Shown: positions 53,548-64,000 of the stretch, in pieces
How positions within the stretch are numbered: the stretch's first letter is position 1
How the letters are laid out: each line of letters opens with the position of its first letter
The notes under the pieces: model-generated
The model's input: the letters and a program-made list of their open reading frames with translations, nothing else
What the model was told of the DNA's origin: nothing
Database searches by the model: none
Made by a program: the position numbers and the translations under genes
Source of the DNA: Aureobasidium sp. EXF-3400
Taxonomy: Eukaryota; Ascomycota; Dothideomycetes; Dothideales; Saccotheciaceae
Assembly: GCA_024195585.1 (NCBI GenBank)
Contig: SWBL01000063.1
Coordinates: 62,001-126,000 of the forward strand
DNA length: 64,000 nt
Direction of reading: 5' to 3'

Positions 53548-54999
53548 CTATACCACAGCAACACCATTGCCATTTGCACTTCCATTCTCATGTCCATTTC
53601 TATTCATAACCACATCTCCATCTACATTAGCAGTAACCCCCGCACCACCACTAGTGCAACCAGGACAATTATGCACCACCTCATGGCAAAAAACATCACA
53701 ATCGACGCAAAAGTGTCTTTCGCAGGAAGGACACTCATACCTACTACTCTCACTCGCACCCTCTGCTCTTTTCAGTTGCGTCTCCCCTCCTGCCTCTATT
53801 CCCTTCGGTGTTGCAGGAAAAGCTGACAAACAACCAAAACACCTAGAAGAGTTCTTCTGCACAGCTCGTTGCCAAGAAACTTCATTCCAGAGGAGCAGAG
53901 GAAACAAGTGGTGGTAACTGCGTGCCAGATGTGTGGAGAGGATTAAAGTTAAATCGCACGCTGGACATGTTTGTGGCAAGGAGCACACTTTTGCAGAACA
54001 GCGGGAGCAGTTGTAGCCGCCATTGGTGAGGATGCCATGGCAAGCGCATAGAGTTGCTTGAGCCTCGGTGTAGCGGGATGGAAAGCCCATTTGGAGTAAT
54101 GCGGATCTAGACGTTGCTGAGGTGGAGGTAGAGGTTCGCATGACGGGTGGTGTGGTGATTGCCATGAGTAATTCTCGATAGTGTGGTTCGTCGAGCGCAA
54201 CATTGTAGCTGCCTGTGTCGCCTGCATTTGTCCTTGCACATAAATCTGCGCAAATGTGCATTTGTGCTGCTAAACCAATGACGGTAACCCGTAGCTTGTC
54301 TCTTACACATGCATTGATGGTTTGGTGTATATCGCCCGGATCTGCAGAACTCAGTGCACCGAGTATAATTACCACTTCCCTGGTGCCGTGGGAGGGTGTA
54401 TGGTATAACGCCGCTCTGCTCATATCCAATGCATTCTGCAAACTAGCCGCGCCTTTAGGTTCTGTATTTCTCAACTCTTTCAATGCAGAGATATGGTCGT
54501 TGGGGTTTCCACTGAGCTCTGAGATGCGCACTGCCAAGCCATCTCTCATACCCAAAATACCCAGTTGAGAAATCGGATTCTGCTCGAAGAATTCGCGGAC
54601 AAAAGCCATGGTGTAAGTGAGCGTGAGCAAAAACCTCGTGGGCCGTAAATCCTTCTCCAGCATCGCTTGCGACAAATCCAGCACCAGCAAGCAATGCCGT
54701 ATGATACCTCGTTGCAATGGTGTAGTGTCCTTTTGGAGTCGCAATCGTTTTGTGGCTTCTTCCATGCCTCCCAGTACGGAAGTGAGGTTGCCATCGTCGC
54801 CCTCGTGCAGATCCCAGTTTTTTTGGGCGCCGGCTTCCCAGCGTGCGCGGTTGCCTGAGGAGCTGTCTTTTGGGGTTGCTTTTGCTTTGCCGGGGTCGCG
54901 GAGGCGGGAGGGGTTGGTGGAGCGAGAGTTGCGCGTGTTGAGGTCTTCGTTTGCGTCGTCGGACATGTCCATGTCGTAGTCTATGTCGTGGTGCGCCAT
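53548..54999 (-). CDS. SSL1: TFIIH core subunit Ssl1/p44
   Basis: A single exon encodes 483 residues. Ssl1 is a subunit of the TFIIH core that stimulates the Rad3/XPD helicase in transcription initiation and nucleotide-excision repair. A von Willebrand A-like domain spans about 95-285, starting RGIIRHCLLVLDLSQAM. The C-terminal zinc region has CNGG-type and CxxC pairs (LCACHGIL, CSRCSAKVC, CPACDLTL) and the terminal C4 module (CPSCERHFCVDCDVFCHEVVHNCPGC). The N terminus is acidic and the extreme C terminus Asn/Gly-rich. Length and domain order are as in other fungal Ssl1 proteins. Confidence 0.93.
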   Translation of the reverse strand: MAHHDIDYDMDMSDDANEDLNTRNSRSTNPSRLRDPGKAKATPKDSSSGNRARWEAGAQKNWDLHEGDDGNLTSVLGGMEEATKRLRLQKDTTPLQRGIIRHCLLVLDLSQAMLEKDLRPTRFLLTLTYTMAFVREFFEQNPISQLGILGMRDGLAVRISELSGNPNDHISALKELRNTEPKGAASLQNALDMSRAALYHTPSHGTREVVIILGALSSADPGDIHQTINACVRDKLRVTVIGLAAQMHICADLCARTNAGDTGSYNVALDEPHYRELLMAITTPPVMRTSTSTSATSRSALLQMGFPSRYTEAQATLCACHGILTNGGYNCSRCSAKVCSLPQTCPACDLTLILSTHLARSYHHLFPLLLWNEVSWQRAVQKNSSRCFGCLSAFPATPKGIEAGGETQLKRAEGASESSRYECPSCERHFCVDCDVFCHEVVHNCPGCTSGGAGVTANVDGDVVMNRNGHENGSANGNGVAVV

Positions 55000-55665
55000 G
55001 CTGTGTGGCGCTGTCTGTGGTGTGCGTGCGGGTCTGTTAGGTCGTTCGATGGGTGTGGGAATGAGGTGCGGAGGTGTTGATATGAGATCCAGAGGTGCAG
55101 CAGGTCGTGCTGGTCAGGTGTGGTTGATGCGATTAGGTTGTGTTTGGTCATGACTTGACTTCAGATGTTTACCGTGATGCAGCTTTCTCCACATTTCACT
55201 TTCACGCGTCATTGCATATAAATATACACACTTTACACTAACAAACTGCCTTCACTTTCAGGCTGATCACACTGATCAAGATCGACCTGCCGATGATAGT
55301 ACACACAAGACGTTGATTCACAACCAATCTCACATTCAGTACATTAATTCGACAGAAAAGTCTCTACGAAAGTGAGACATTCAAAACTGCTATTTTATCA
55401 TCCTCCTTCTCCTTCTGCATGGGTATTGAGGAAAAGCAAAAGGCGTTCGATAGCGAAAAACATTAACAACGAAAGAGAAAAAAAAAGAAACAAAAGTCAT
55501 TAGGTTAAGAAAGGGAAAGCATCCCAGCCATCAATCAATCCAACGCCGTGCTGCTTCATGATGTGATAGTCAAAGAAAAAAATACGGAAAATCCAGAAAT
55601 GTTGTTACTAGTCGTGCTCGCGGGTATAAAATTGTCAATAAGTGTGCGGTTTGTGGTCGGTTGTT
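55000..55665. other. Intergenic region
   Basis: This contains the upstream region of SSL1 and the 3' flank of the CHS7-like gene, with A-rich tracts near 55435-55500. No gene is recognised. Confidence 0.45.
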
Positions 55666-56848
55666 TTAGTTGTTATAGGTTGATGTTTCGGTGGAGGAGG
55701 GAAGAGGCCAGTCGTCTTCGGTGATGCTGGACCAGAAGACCCAGATCATGACGATGGACAAGAGGGTAAAGAGTGTCTCGAAGAGTCCTCCATTGATGGC
55801 TCCGTTGGTTGCATTGCAAAGGTGCACGCTGATGACATATTGGAAGACTTGTCCGATAGCGAAGAGGATCACTGCTGCGACGAGGTAGACTGGAGAGACA
55901 TGTTAGTCATGTCATTACGCATAACTCGAGGATACAACTTACGCATAGGTCTGACCTCACCAAGAACCCTGACGACAATGAAAGCCTCCAAAACGAAGAA
56001 GATGGTGAGGAAGACGAGAGGAACCAGTTGATACAATGTGTAAAGGGCGTATGCGCGGTTAGGGGCTACGAGCGTGTTGTCCCAGTATCCAGTCCAGCTG
56101 AAACCAGTGTCGAGAGCAATGTAGCCAGTACCGACGAAAAGAATAGCCGCAGAGCCAAAGATCAAAGCAAGAGAGACAAAGGTACCATCATCCAAGAACT
56201 GATAGCCGACGGCACCATTCATGAGGAGAATCCATGTGGTCGCAATGATCGAGGCAATGTGTACGGCAGAGAAGGCCTGGACTTGTTAGTCGTGTCAGGT
56301 AGACAAGCTTCATGTCAGAACAGACTCACCCGTCGTACGGCGCCATTGAGGGGGAACCAGCCAATGGTGAAGATTTCGCAGATCGAGATGATGATGAAGC
56401 CGAGAAGGAACAGTTGCATCTCCCTGGAAGACTAGTCAGCTTGTGTTGACAGCAGCAGGGCAAGAGGCCAAGTACCTTCTTCCAACAGCAGCGCGCTTTC
56501 TATTCGACCTCCAGATCAGGAACAGGGCGATGAGAATGGCGATACCGTCGATCAATATGGAACCAAGATTGGCGAGATATCTTCCTCCTCCGAGTGAGAT
56601 ACCCTGTAGGTCGCATCCTCCAAAGCCAGCGCCGCCTCGTGATGGAGATTCGGAGAAGAGCTGTCGCAAGATGTCAATTGGGAGTGAGGGTGGTGGGTTG
56701 AAGAGGTGGTCGTACATTACACACTGGCAGTGTTGATCGCAAGCTACCTGTGTCGCGACAAAAGTCCTGTAGACCATGTGTTAGCCTCGACTACTCTATA
56801 CACTGTGGAATGAGTTGGGCGTACGTGAAATTTGCCGTATTGGGTCAT
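55666..56848 (-). CDS. CHS7-like seven-helix membrane protein (chitin-synthase export chaperone family)
   Basis: Six exons on the minus strand: 56848-56825, 56766-56716, 56660-56476, 56423-56330, 56276-55943 and 55889-55666, giving 303 residues. All five introns are 52-58 nt. The first two exons are only 24 and 51 nt; the join gives QYGKFHDFCRD and LPVCNLFSES, which match the N-terminal cysteine pattern of the family, whereas an unspliced frame does not. About seven hydrophobic helices follow, with FGGCDLQGISL, RKRAAVGRREMQLFLLGF and LMNGAVGYQFLDDGT as landmarks and FWSSITEDDW near the end. Yeast Chs7 helps chitin synthase III leave the ER. This member belongs to a filamentous-fungal paralog group, so its client is uncertain. 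Confidence 0.85.
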
Positions 56849-58181
56849 GTCTGGTGGGATTCAAGTGTTGGGCGCCTCGTCGTGGGTCGTGTTTATTACG
56901 TCTGAGTGAGGTAGAGCGAACGTCGTTGTCGAAGGAAGGGCAGAGCGAGAGATTACACGATTAGACGTCTTCACCGACAAGAGACAGCGAGACAGAGAGC
57001 GGCGAGAGTCGTCGTCGAGGTTGCGCGCGGTCGACGGTCAAAGACTTCTCGCGGCTCGTTGCTTGCAGGGCTGGCACTTGGACTGGCACTGACACTTTCG
57101 TCTCCTTTGGCTGCATTCACGGTACACCCGCCAAGCCACGAGCTAAACAGGGCGCACCAAACAGGCTTTTGCTCTGGAATCGCTCATCTCATGGCACGAA
57201 CTGGTTTCGCCATGGTTAGCACCCCGAGCAACCCGCAGCTAGCCTGACCACTAGCAGTCGCATCTCCCGCAAGCCCCCATCATGAAAGCCTCGCCTTTGA
57301 AAGTGCCTCCTTCTCCTTTGATGTTCCTCTGTCTTTATCGACATCCAAATCTTCGGTAGAAAGACGTTTCTCGTTGATCCCGCGAACATACCCCAAGCAA
57401 CCATCTGATTTGTACGTCAGTCGCGACGGCCCATCTCAAACGTCTTTTTGTCCTTTGTATCTTTGTCTCTTGCTGTGACCTGGGTGGCTGGTCATTTAAC
57501 AAGGGGAGGCCAAGCTTCTTGCCATCCCGCCCTCCCGCTTGCATATAGCTCCACCACCACCGAGTCACACACCAATCACAAAGCTCTAGACTTTAAGCGC
57601 TCTTGCCTTGCCGACACATTTTCGAGATGAACCTCTTCAACATCCTTGCGACTCATCCCTCTCTATATTCCTTGCAGACAATGTCTTTGCTGGATTCATC
57701 CACTCAACAACAACACAAAAGAACCAAAAGATCTCAGCTTGGGAACAAACCTTCAGAATCCGGTGCAACACCGCTTCCACGGCACAGACACGAATCAATA
57801 AAAGTCATGCTTTCCCAACCACCTGCTTTCCGTCCATATGCTCCCGTCATATACTTCTGCTCTACTCAACCACATTCTGCCCTTTGTGTGTAACTCTCTT
57901 TCCTTTGCATGCATGTCCTTGTTCCTGCATATGTCGAGGTCAGCTTTCCCGCCATCTCGGAACAGCGCTGCTTTGCATGAACGCAATTTCCCCTGTCAGA
58001 AAGCCAATGTAAGTGATGAGCCAACCATCTCTTTTATTTCTGGCAGCCTCGCGCCGAAACTTTATTGCCGAGGGATAGGGGATCTCAGTGCTTGCATTTT
58101 TTGATACATATGGCTGCTGTGGTCTGCATACCTGAGAAGGTAGAGTTGTGTGAGTGGATTTATATTCGCGATCAATGCGCA
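56849..58181. other. Intergenic region, no gene recognised
   Basis: This 1.3-kb interval is upstream of the CHS7-like gene and downstream of the amidase. The left part is rich in GAGA and CGTCG tracts. Frames such as 57608-58012 lack domains, signal peptides or splice partners. Confidence 0.4.
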
Positions 58182-60025
58182 TCAGTCTGAAGAACTTTTG
58201 CGCAGTTCCTCCAAGACTCCTGCTATCATGATTGCTTTCTCCTCGCCATAGTGTCCGGTGACTAGTTGAATACCCACGGGCATGCCTTCTACCAAGTCTA
58301 TATCGTATTGCGCGTGATTGAACTCATCGCTCTTGTTCTTCGGCGTGTATTCCTTCCACCCAGTACAAGCTTCGACGCCGTCTAACTCCCTATCTGCGAC
58401 TACTCCAGTCGGCACTGCCAATGCAGAGTAGTCAAGCAGATTCCAATGAGCGCTGTAGCCCACATACTGGTCACTGATAACCCATTGCTTAGGCTTGTAA
58501 CCTACCCAAGGCAACACTGGTGCAATAATAGCGTCAACACCCGCTTCGAGCATCTTTTCAGCATACATCTGCTTGTACTCTAGTATCTTGCGAGCCAATG
58601 CCTGTCGCTGCGGTAGGTCGAATTTGTTCTCGGATTTTCCAACCAACATGCCTTCAATGAGCGGCTGTGGCGGGTCTGACAGATTGCCAGCGGCTGCGCA
58701 GCCTTCGCCTCCGTCGGCCAGGATGGCTGGTTCCCAGAGTTCGTAGTACGATGTTGGTTGTGAGGATGCGTCCCAGTCTATGCATTCGTGGCCGGCGTTG
58801 GTGAAGAGTTGGCGGATGTGATTCATTGCTCGCTGGATGGGAGGTTGAGGAAGTACGTAGCGATCATCATGAATGAAGCCGAGCTTGAGCTTTTTGCCAG
58901 TGGGGAGTGTGGTGAGTTCTGTTCGCCAGGGGATCGGTGGTATGCTGGGGTCGATCTGCCAGGGATTGCTCGAGCAGTAGGCTTCCATGTATGTCTTGAG
59001 CGAGTCCAGAGACCAGGTCAAAGGGCCAGCAACAGAAGGAATCAGATATTCCTGATGGTTTGCTGCTCTGCGCCATGATACCCTGAAAGCCGAAGGGCAA
59101 AGGCCATAGATACCCTGCAAAACAGCCGGAATACGGATCGAACCACCAATATCAGTACCGATACCAATGACTGAACCCTTTCCACCCCCCAATGCTCCCT
59201 CACCTCCTGACGAGCCACCAGACACAAGCCCACGATGCAGAGAGTTAACACTCTGTCCAAAGACATGGTTATAACTATCCCTAAAGCGAAGGTACGATTA
59301 GCGTGGTTTGGCTAGACTGGTTGGTAATGACACCGCGCTCTTGCTGGACACGTGTGATCCACTCTGCAGGACGCCGTCCTGGACGGTGTTTCGATAGAAC
59401 ACGGTCTTCGGACTTTTCGTACAGAATGTGAAGACAGTACCAGCACTGAACGTGGTGTTTGTACCTTCGGTTTAACTCACGACATCATCATACTCTGCGG
59501 AACGTTGGTCTTGACATACAGCACAGCTCCCAGCCTCACAGCCTGTGCAATAGTAGAGACACTGTGCTGCTCAACAGGCTTGAAGCATAAGCCGGCCCAC
59601 CCAACACAAGCATCATAGCCCTCCACCTCACAACAATCTTTCAGTGAGATTGGCAAACCATGAAGTGGACCAGTCGGCTTTCCAGTCTTCGCAAATTCTT
59701 CATCTAATCTCTCTGCTGTTTCCAATGCATCCCCAAACATGAGTTCCGTGCAGCATTTTGTTAGTTGCTGCAATATGGCGGCTCGTTTGCAGAATGCAGT
59801 GACCACTTTGACAGCTGTGAGCTCTCCAGTTTGTAGCTTTGGAACCAAGATTGATGCATCGGTGTTAGTAATGTCGAGTTCTTCGGCGCTCAAGATACCA
59901 CAGTTCTCGACGATTGGGATGGAGGATTTGTAGTCGGTGGGGAGTGGGTTTAAGCGCCAGGTGAATGGGATGTTTCCGGCTTGGAGCTCGCGCTTGAAGT
60001 GGCAGATGTCTTGCCAGGTGGACAT
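58182..60025 (-). CDS. Amidase (amidase-signature family, acetamidase-like)
   Basis: Exons 60025-59481 and 59280-58182 encode 547 residues; the 200-nt intron (GTGAGT...GCTTTAG, branch-like GCTAATC) is unusually long here but the join gives SMMMSDSYNHVFG in frame. The family hydrolyses amides to acids and ammonia with a Ser-cisSer-Lys triad. Lys129 is in LHGLPISLKD, the signature SGGSSGGEG is at 202-210 and the nucleophile Ser229 lies in DIGGSIRIP. The C-terminal half has the EGMPVGIQLVTGHYGEE block seen in fungal general amidases. Length matches fungal acetamidases (about 545). There is no signal peptide, so it is probably cytosolic. The start at 60025 was preferred to one nine codons upstream. 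Confidence 0.9.
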
Positions 60026-60478
60026 GATGACAATGTATTGTTTGGGGAACAAGACACAAGTGACAGAGAGAGGGAAGGTGGGAAGGGGAAGATGGACAGA
60101 TCATCTTATCAATCTAAAGAGGATGTCGAACGATCGGTCCACTTTAATCGTCATTGGCATTTGTGATAGTATCAATGCAAGTCATGCATAATTTATGTAG
60201 AGCTCCCATCTGGTGACAGCGCCAAGCTGAGAGCTTCCATCTTTCCACCGTGTTGGATGCCTTCTCCATTGATTTCCTGTCTCTTTTCAATATACGATAC
60301 TTGCGCATTGGCTCAGAGAACTCTAAGCTCATCAAGGTGTATCTACAGCTCACGTCGGGATCTCCAGTGCCGACTTCTCTTCCGGTGACAGCGTCAAGCT
60401 GAGAGCTTCTGTCAGGTGGGATGGAGCTCTTCTCCATCCTCGACTCGTAGAGACGATCAATCCTGTTGACTGCTGTTC
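60026..60478. other. Intergenic region with a 26-bp direct repeat
   Basis: This lies between the amidase start and the 3' end of the next minus-strand gene. It contains the two-copy direct repeat described separately and no supported gene. Confidence 0.5.
60212..60409. repeat. Imperfect direct repeat, two copies
   Basis: GGTGACAGCGCCAAGCTGAG plus GAGCTTC-like continuation occurs at 60212-60237 and again at 60384-60409 with one mismatch, 172 bp apart. Weak similarity (GGATG...CTTCTCCAT) continues about 35 bp to the right of each copy, suggesting an old duplication of 60 bp or more. Confidence 0.75.
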
Positions 60479-61196
60479 TTAGCGTATGACCATGTTCAAC
60501 AACCCCGCCTTGATCCTTCCATCATCATCACCACCACTCATGGTATAGTCTTCTTGCGCCTTTCTAATCCGAGGCAGCCAAACCCTATCAGGAAGAGAGG
60601 ATTCAACATCATCTGCAAATACATCTCCATCATATCCCGCCTCCTCCAGTAGCTTGAGATACTTCTCGGAGAGCCCAATCGCTTCCTGTTGCGCGTCTCG
60701 GAAGAAATCCACTGCCTCTCCCACGCGTTGCTTGCATTCCCTTACATCTACCATTCTGGTTTCTTCCGCTGTCATGCCGAAGCGCATAGGGTAATCGCGA
60801 GTGTCGACGAGATAACACAGGTGCGCATTCGCCATTTCTCCTGGTTCACGAGCGTCCTCAATTCTAGGATCTGGAAAGGAGGTTAGACATGCCGCATCAT
60901 TGCAAGAATTGCAGCATACAAGTATCCACTTGTACCCCATCTTCGAACTCCATGAGTCTCTCAAGTATGTATTCCAGCTCATCGTACCAAGCTTCGAAGA
61001 TATCGCTGGCTTCTCGAGCAGCTCTGGCATATCCTGGAAATTTACTTTCGAGGTCGCCTGTCTGTACCATTGGAGGTTTGTATGCTTCGGTAAGCATGAG
61101 TAAGTGATCGCATATCTCGTCGCAGTGTCCTCGGATGTATGGACTGGTAGATGCGGCATAATCGTGGATTACCTTCTTGGACCAGTGATATGACAT
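60479..61196 (-). CDS. Hypothetical helical protein
   Basis: Two exons, 61196-60920 and 60870-60479, encode 222 residues. The 49-nt intron runs GTATGC to TTTCCAG with the branch-like TCTAAC, and the join reads VDTYPRIEDAREPGEM. Choosing other donors breaks the frame. The predicted chain is mostly helical: KKVIHDYAAS..., an amphipathic DIFEAWYDELEYILERLMEFED helix, and ECKQRVGEAVDFFRDAQQEA later. There is no signal peptide or membrane helix. An ATG 30 codons upstream (61286) would add a Lys/Ser-rich extension. I recognise no family. Confidence 0.6.
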
Positions 61197-62278
61197 GATG
61201 CTTGCACTGGACGACTTGAATGCAAGAACATCCGAGGATACGGCTTGCTTGATATAGCAGCTTTGTTTGTTTCTCGTCCTGTCCAACGTGTTTCGGTGTG
61301 TTTGCTGATCAGTGTGGTAGAGCTTGCTCTTTCATACTTTGATATCATAGGTTAAGCAGCAAACCTCGATGCCTGACAGCAACAATATGCCTTCTGCAGC
61401 TAGGAGATGGATATCTGATCCCAGTGTGTCTGGATGGAGATTTCTACTCAACTCATGCTTTGTCCCTGACTTATCACTCCATGCTTGCGTGGCCAGGCGA
61501 TCGAGAGCTCGTAGGCTTTCACGAAAAAAGCTTCGTGTATCTTCTCCTGACTCATACAACTATCTCGTTATCTTCTCAGTTACGACGGGATCCCTCGAGG
61601 CTTGTCCACTCGTGTCAAGACGCTGTTCGACTTGATGTTCATTTTCTCGACTGTCATTTTAGCCTAAGCAAGCACATGATGCCTCTAAGCACTTCCTTTC
61701 TTTTTCTTGCTAGGTACTTCATCATGCACGAATGGAGTAACTCATCGGGTCTAGCAAGCTGACTTTCTGAGTGCAGTCTATTTAATAACACGTTACGAAG
61801 CCTTATAATTATGAACAGATGTGTATTACTTACACGTTGTGGTATTCACGAGGAATCTGTTGTGGTTATTAGGATGACCCTGCTGTTTACGACTTTTGAC
61901 CACTCGGGAGAGATGATGTGTCACCCCGACGCTCCCTTCCTCCGCGGGCCGATTTGCAGATTTGCCGAACAAAGCAAAATGAGCTTGCCGTTCCGGACGT
62001 GTTATGTACTCCGTACTCGAGAAACGTCCGAGTATTTTGCCAAATGACACCGAGTCGTGGGCAGTTGCCAACGTCATTTGTGAGTCGCATGCTTATTCAA
62101 AAGCTTTTGCCGGTGCCGGGATGCATCATAATTCGGTCAATCGCCTTTCCTTCCATACATCCGTTTCTCGATACCCGAAGCTTTCCTAAAGCTTGATCTC
62201 ACTGACATACGGTTGGGTTGTCTTCTTTATCTTTCTTATCATACATACATCTCCTAATCCTCCCCCTCGAGCAACACG
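61197..62278. other. Intergenic region between divergent genes
   Basis: This 1.1-kb interval contains the upstream regions of the helical hypothetical and of the CoA-transferase gene. Plus-strand 61424-61762 (112 codons) is open but has no features. No RNA gene is seen. Confidence 0.4.
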
Positions 62279-64000
62279 ATGGCCTCCCTCTCCCGCTCGG
62301 TTTCGTCATTGGCGGTCAGCTCGCGAATCAATGTCGTGCTTAGAATCGGTTCTCGAGTCCCGCGTACTGCACATGTCAACAGAGTCAGCGGCAACCACAC
62401 CCAAATTGGATACCGATTCGGAAGCAGTGCTGCAATCCCCAGAAAGGAGCCTATCGCCAGTGATGCGCACGCCCCGGCCAAGATCGTTGGCAACTCGAAA
62501 GTCTACAAGAGTGCAGAGGACGCAGTAGCAGACATCAAGAGCGGCTCTACCATCTTGAGTTCTGGTTTCGGTCTTTGCGGTGTTGCAGGTGGGTCTTCCT
62601 CATGACCAGGAAAGACATGATCGCAGCTTAACAGTTTTCGACAGAAACTATCATTCAAGCAATTGCGAAAAGAGGACCCAGCGAGGTCACCAACCTGACA
62701 GCAGTCTCCAACAACGCCGGTGTAGGAGATGGTGGTCTTGCTTCTTTGGTCAAGTCTGGTCAGGCCTCCAAACTGATCATCTCATACCTGGGTGGTAACA
62801 AAGTACTCGAGAAGAAGTATCTTTCAGGAGAAATCGGCATTGAGCTGTGCCCCCAAGGTACTCTCGCTGAGAGAATCAGAGCTGGTGGTGCAGGCATCCC
62901 AGCTTTCTTCACACCCACCGGTGTCAACACTGCCATCATGACTGGTGACATTCCCATCAGATTCGGACCTCCAGCTGAGGGCTCTTCAGAGCTCTCTGTA
63001 GCTGAGGCTGGTACTCCTCGCGAGACCCGTGTATTCGAGGGAAAGACATACAACATGGAGCGCGCAATCAAGGGTGATGTCGCAGTCCTGAGAGCATGGA
63101 AGGTCGACGAGGCTGGTAACTGTCGCTTCCGGTGAGTTTGAGAAGTCACAAATGTTGCGACTCGAGATCTGACCTTCATACCAGCTACACCACTCAAGCA
63201 TTCGGTGTGCTCGTCGCAAAGGCCGCCAAGTTGTCCATCGTCGAAGCCGAGGAAATCGTTCCCGTAGGCTCAATCCACCCTGACGACGTCCACCTCCCCG
63301 GTATCTACATCGACCGTATCATCAAGGCCACAGCCGAGAAGGGAATCGAGGCCAGAATGACTCGTGCTTCAGAAGAGACCTCAACCGAGTCCATTCCTGC
63401 TAAGGAGAAGTCGCCCGCCCTGGTTAGAAGAGAGAGAATCGCCAAGCGCGCCTCGAAGGAACTCCACAACGGCATGTACGTTAACCTCGGTGTCGGTATG
63501 CCCACCTTGGCTCCTTCTTTCCTCAACCCTGATGTCAAGGTCTGGATCCAGTCTGAGAACGGTCTTCTCGGTCTTGGTCCTTACCCGACTGAGGAGGAGG
63601 TTGACGCTGATCTTATCAACGCTGGAAAGGAGACTGTTACCATGGTTCCTGGTGGTGCTACCTTCGACTCTGCCGAGTCTTTCGCCATGATCCGTGGTGG
63701 ACACGTCGATGTCTCTATTCTTGGAGCCCTTCAAGTCAGCGCCAACGGAGATCTGGCCAACTACATGATTCCCGGCAAGGTCGTTAAGGGTATGGGAGGT
63801 GCCATGGACCTTGTGTCCAACCCTGAGCAGACCAAGATTGTTTGCTTGACCGACCACGTCGATAAGTACGGCAAGCCCAAGGTCGTGCAAGAGTGCTCGT
63901 TGCCTCTTACTGGAGCCCGTGTCGTCAGCACCATCATCACCGACATGTGTGTCTTCCAGGTTGATCTCAAGGACGGCGGTCTTACTCTTACCGAGTTGGC
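62279..64000 (+). CDS. Succinyl-CoA:3-ketoacid CoA-transferase (SCOT), partial at the right edge
   Basis: Exons 62279-62588, 62645-63131 and 63185 onward; the last runs off the window, so 537 residues are visible. Introns are 56 nt (GTGGGT...CGACAG) and 53 nt (GTGAGT...ACCAG). The enzyme transfers CoA from succinyl-CoA to acetoacetate or related 3-keto acids in mitochondria. The N-terminal 55 residues are Ser/Arg-rich like a presequence. The alpha part includes GFGLCGVAETIIQAI and YLGGNKVLE; a linker of about 30 charged residues leads to the beta part, GMYVNLGVGMPTLA. The catalytic Glu390 lies in SENGLLGLG. Fusion of alpha and beta parts in one chain is normal for eukaryotes. Confidence 0.92.

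Noticed and set aside
57059..57247. Small secreted protein upstream of the CHS7-like gene
   Set aside because: The hydrophobic start depends on a non-ATG codon, and the remainder is featureless.

Overview
This window is nuclear DNA of a filamentous ascomycete (Pezizomycotina), most likely a Dothideomycete; the class is an inference. Coding sequence is split by short introns, mostly 44-63 nt, with GTAAGT-like donors and a CTAAC/CTGAC-like branch site. The gene content is typically fungal: homoaconitase of the aminoadipate lysine pathway, COG1, TFIIH SSL1, GH63 glucosidase I, a CHS7-like membrane protein, a NACHT protein and an NRPS-like reductase. No prokaryotic operons, tRNA genes, rRNA genes or CRISPR arrays were seen. 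Wherever two exons had to be joined I chose splice sites that keep frame and family motifs; exon coordinates are given in each entry.

Layout. 0-9 kb: a partial minus-strand gene at the left edge, an NAD-dependent epimerase, a two-exon SDR, a protein with a SUMO-like domain, and COG1. 9-20.5 kb: a coiled-coil hypothetical interrupted by an in-frame TAA, a U2 snRNA gene (minus strand, hidden under a meaningless ORF), an F-box protein, two small hypotheticals (one with a frame break), an MMTAG-domain SR-rich protein, phosphatidylserine decarboxylase, and the mitochondrial glutamine methyltransferase MTQ1. 21.5-31.7 kb: a 1,050-residue adenylation-thiolation-reductase enzyme, a conserved-looking unknown, glucosidase I and homoaconitase (the last two divergent). 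31.7-34.8 kb: a gene-poor island with dispersed repeats. 34.8-46.5 kb: an F-box-like protein, an SDR, an HSL-type hydrolase, an M13 metalloprotease and a large alpha/beta-hydrolase-NACHT-ankyrin protein. 48-50.6 kb: a Dal5-type MFS transporter and a secreted precursor with three Lys-Arg-bounded repeats. 50.6-53.5 kb: a second gene-poor island with the same dispersed repeat family. 53.5-64 kb: SSL1, a six-exon CHS7-like protein, an amidase, a hypothetical, and succinyl-CoA:3-ketoacid CoA-transferase running off the right edge.

Most genes are unrelated housekeeping functions and do not form one pathway. The least ordinary items are (i) the Kex2-type triple-repeat secreted precursor at 50.1-50.6 kb, (ii) a family of about 120-bp dispersed elements with CAGGTC/GACCTG ends and intron-like termini found only in the two gene-poor islands, (iii) the NLR-like hydrolase-NACHT gene, and (iv) the U2 snRNA gene.
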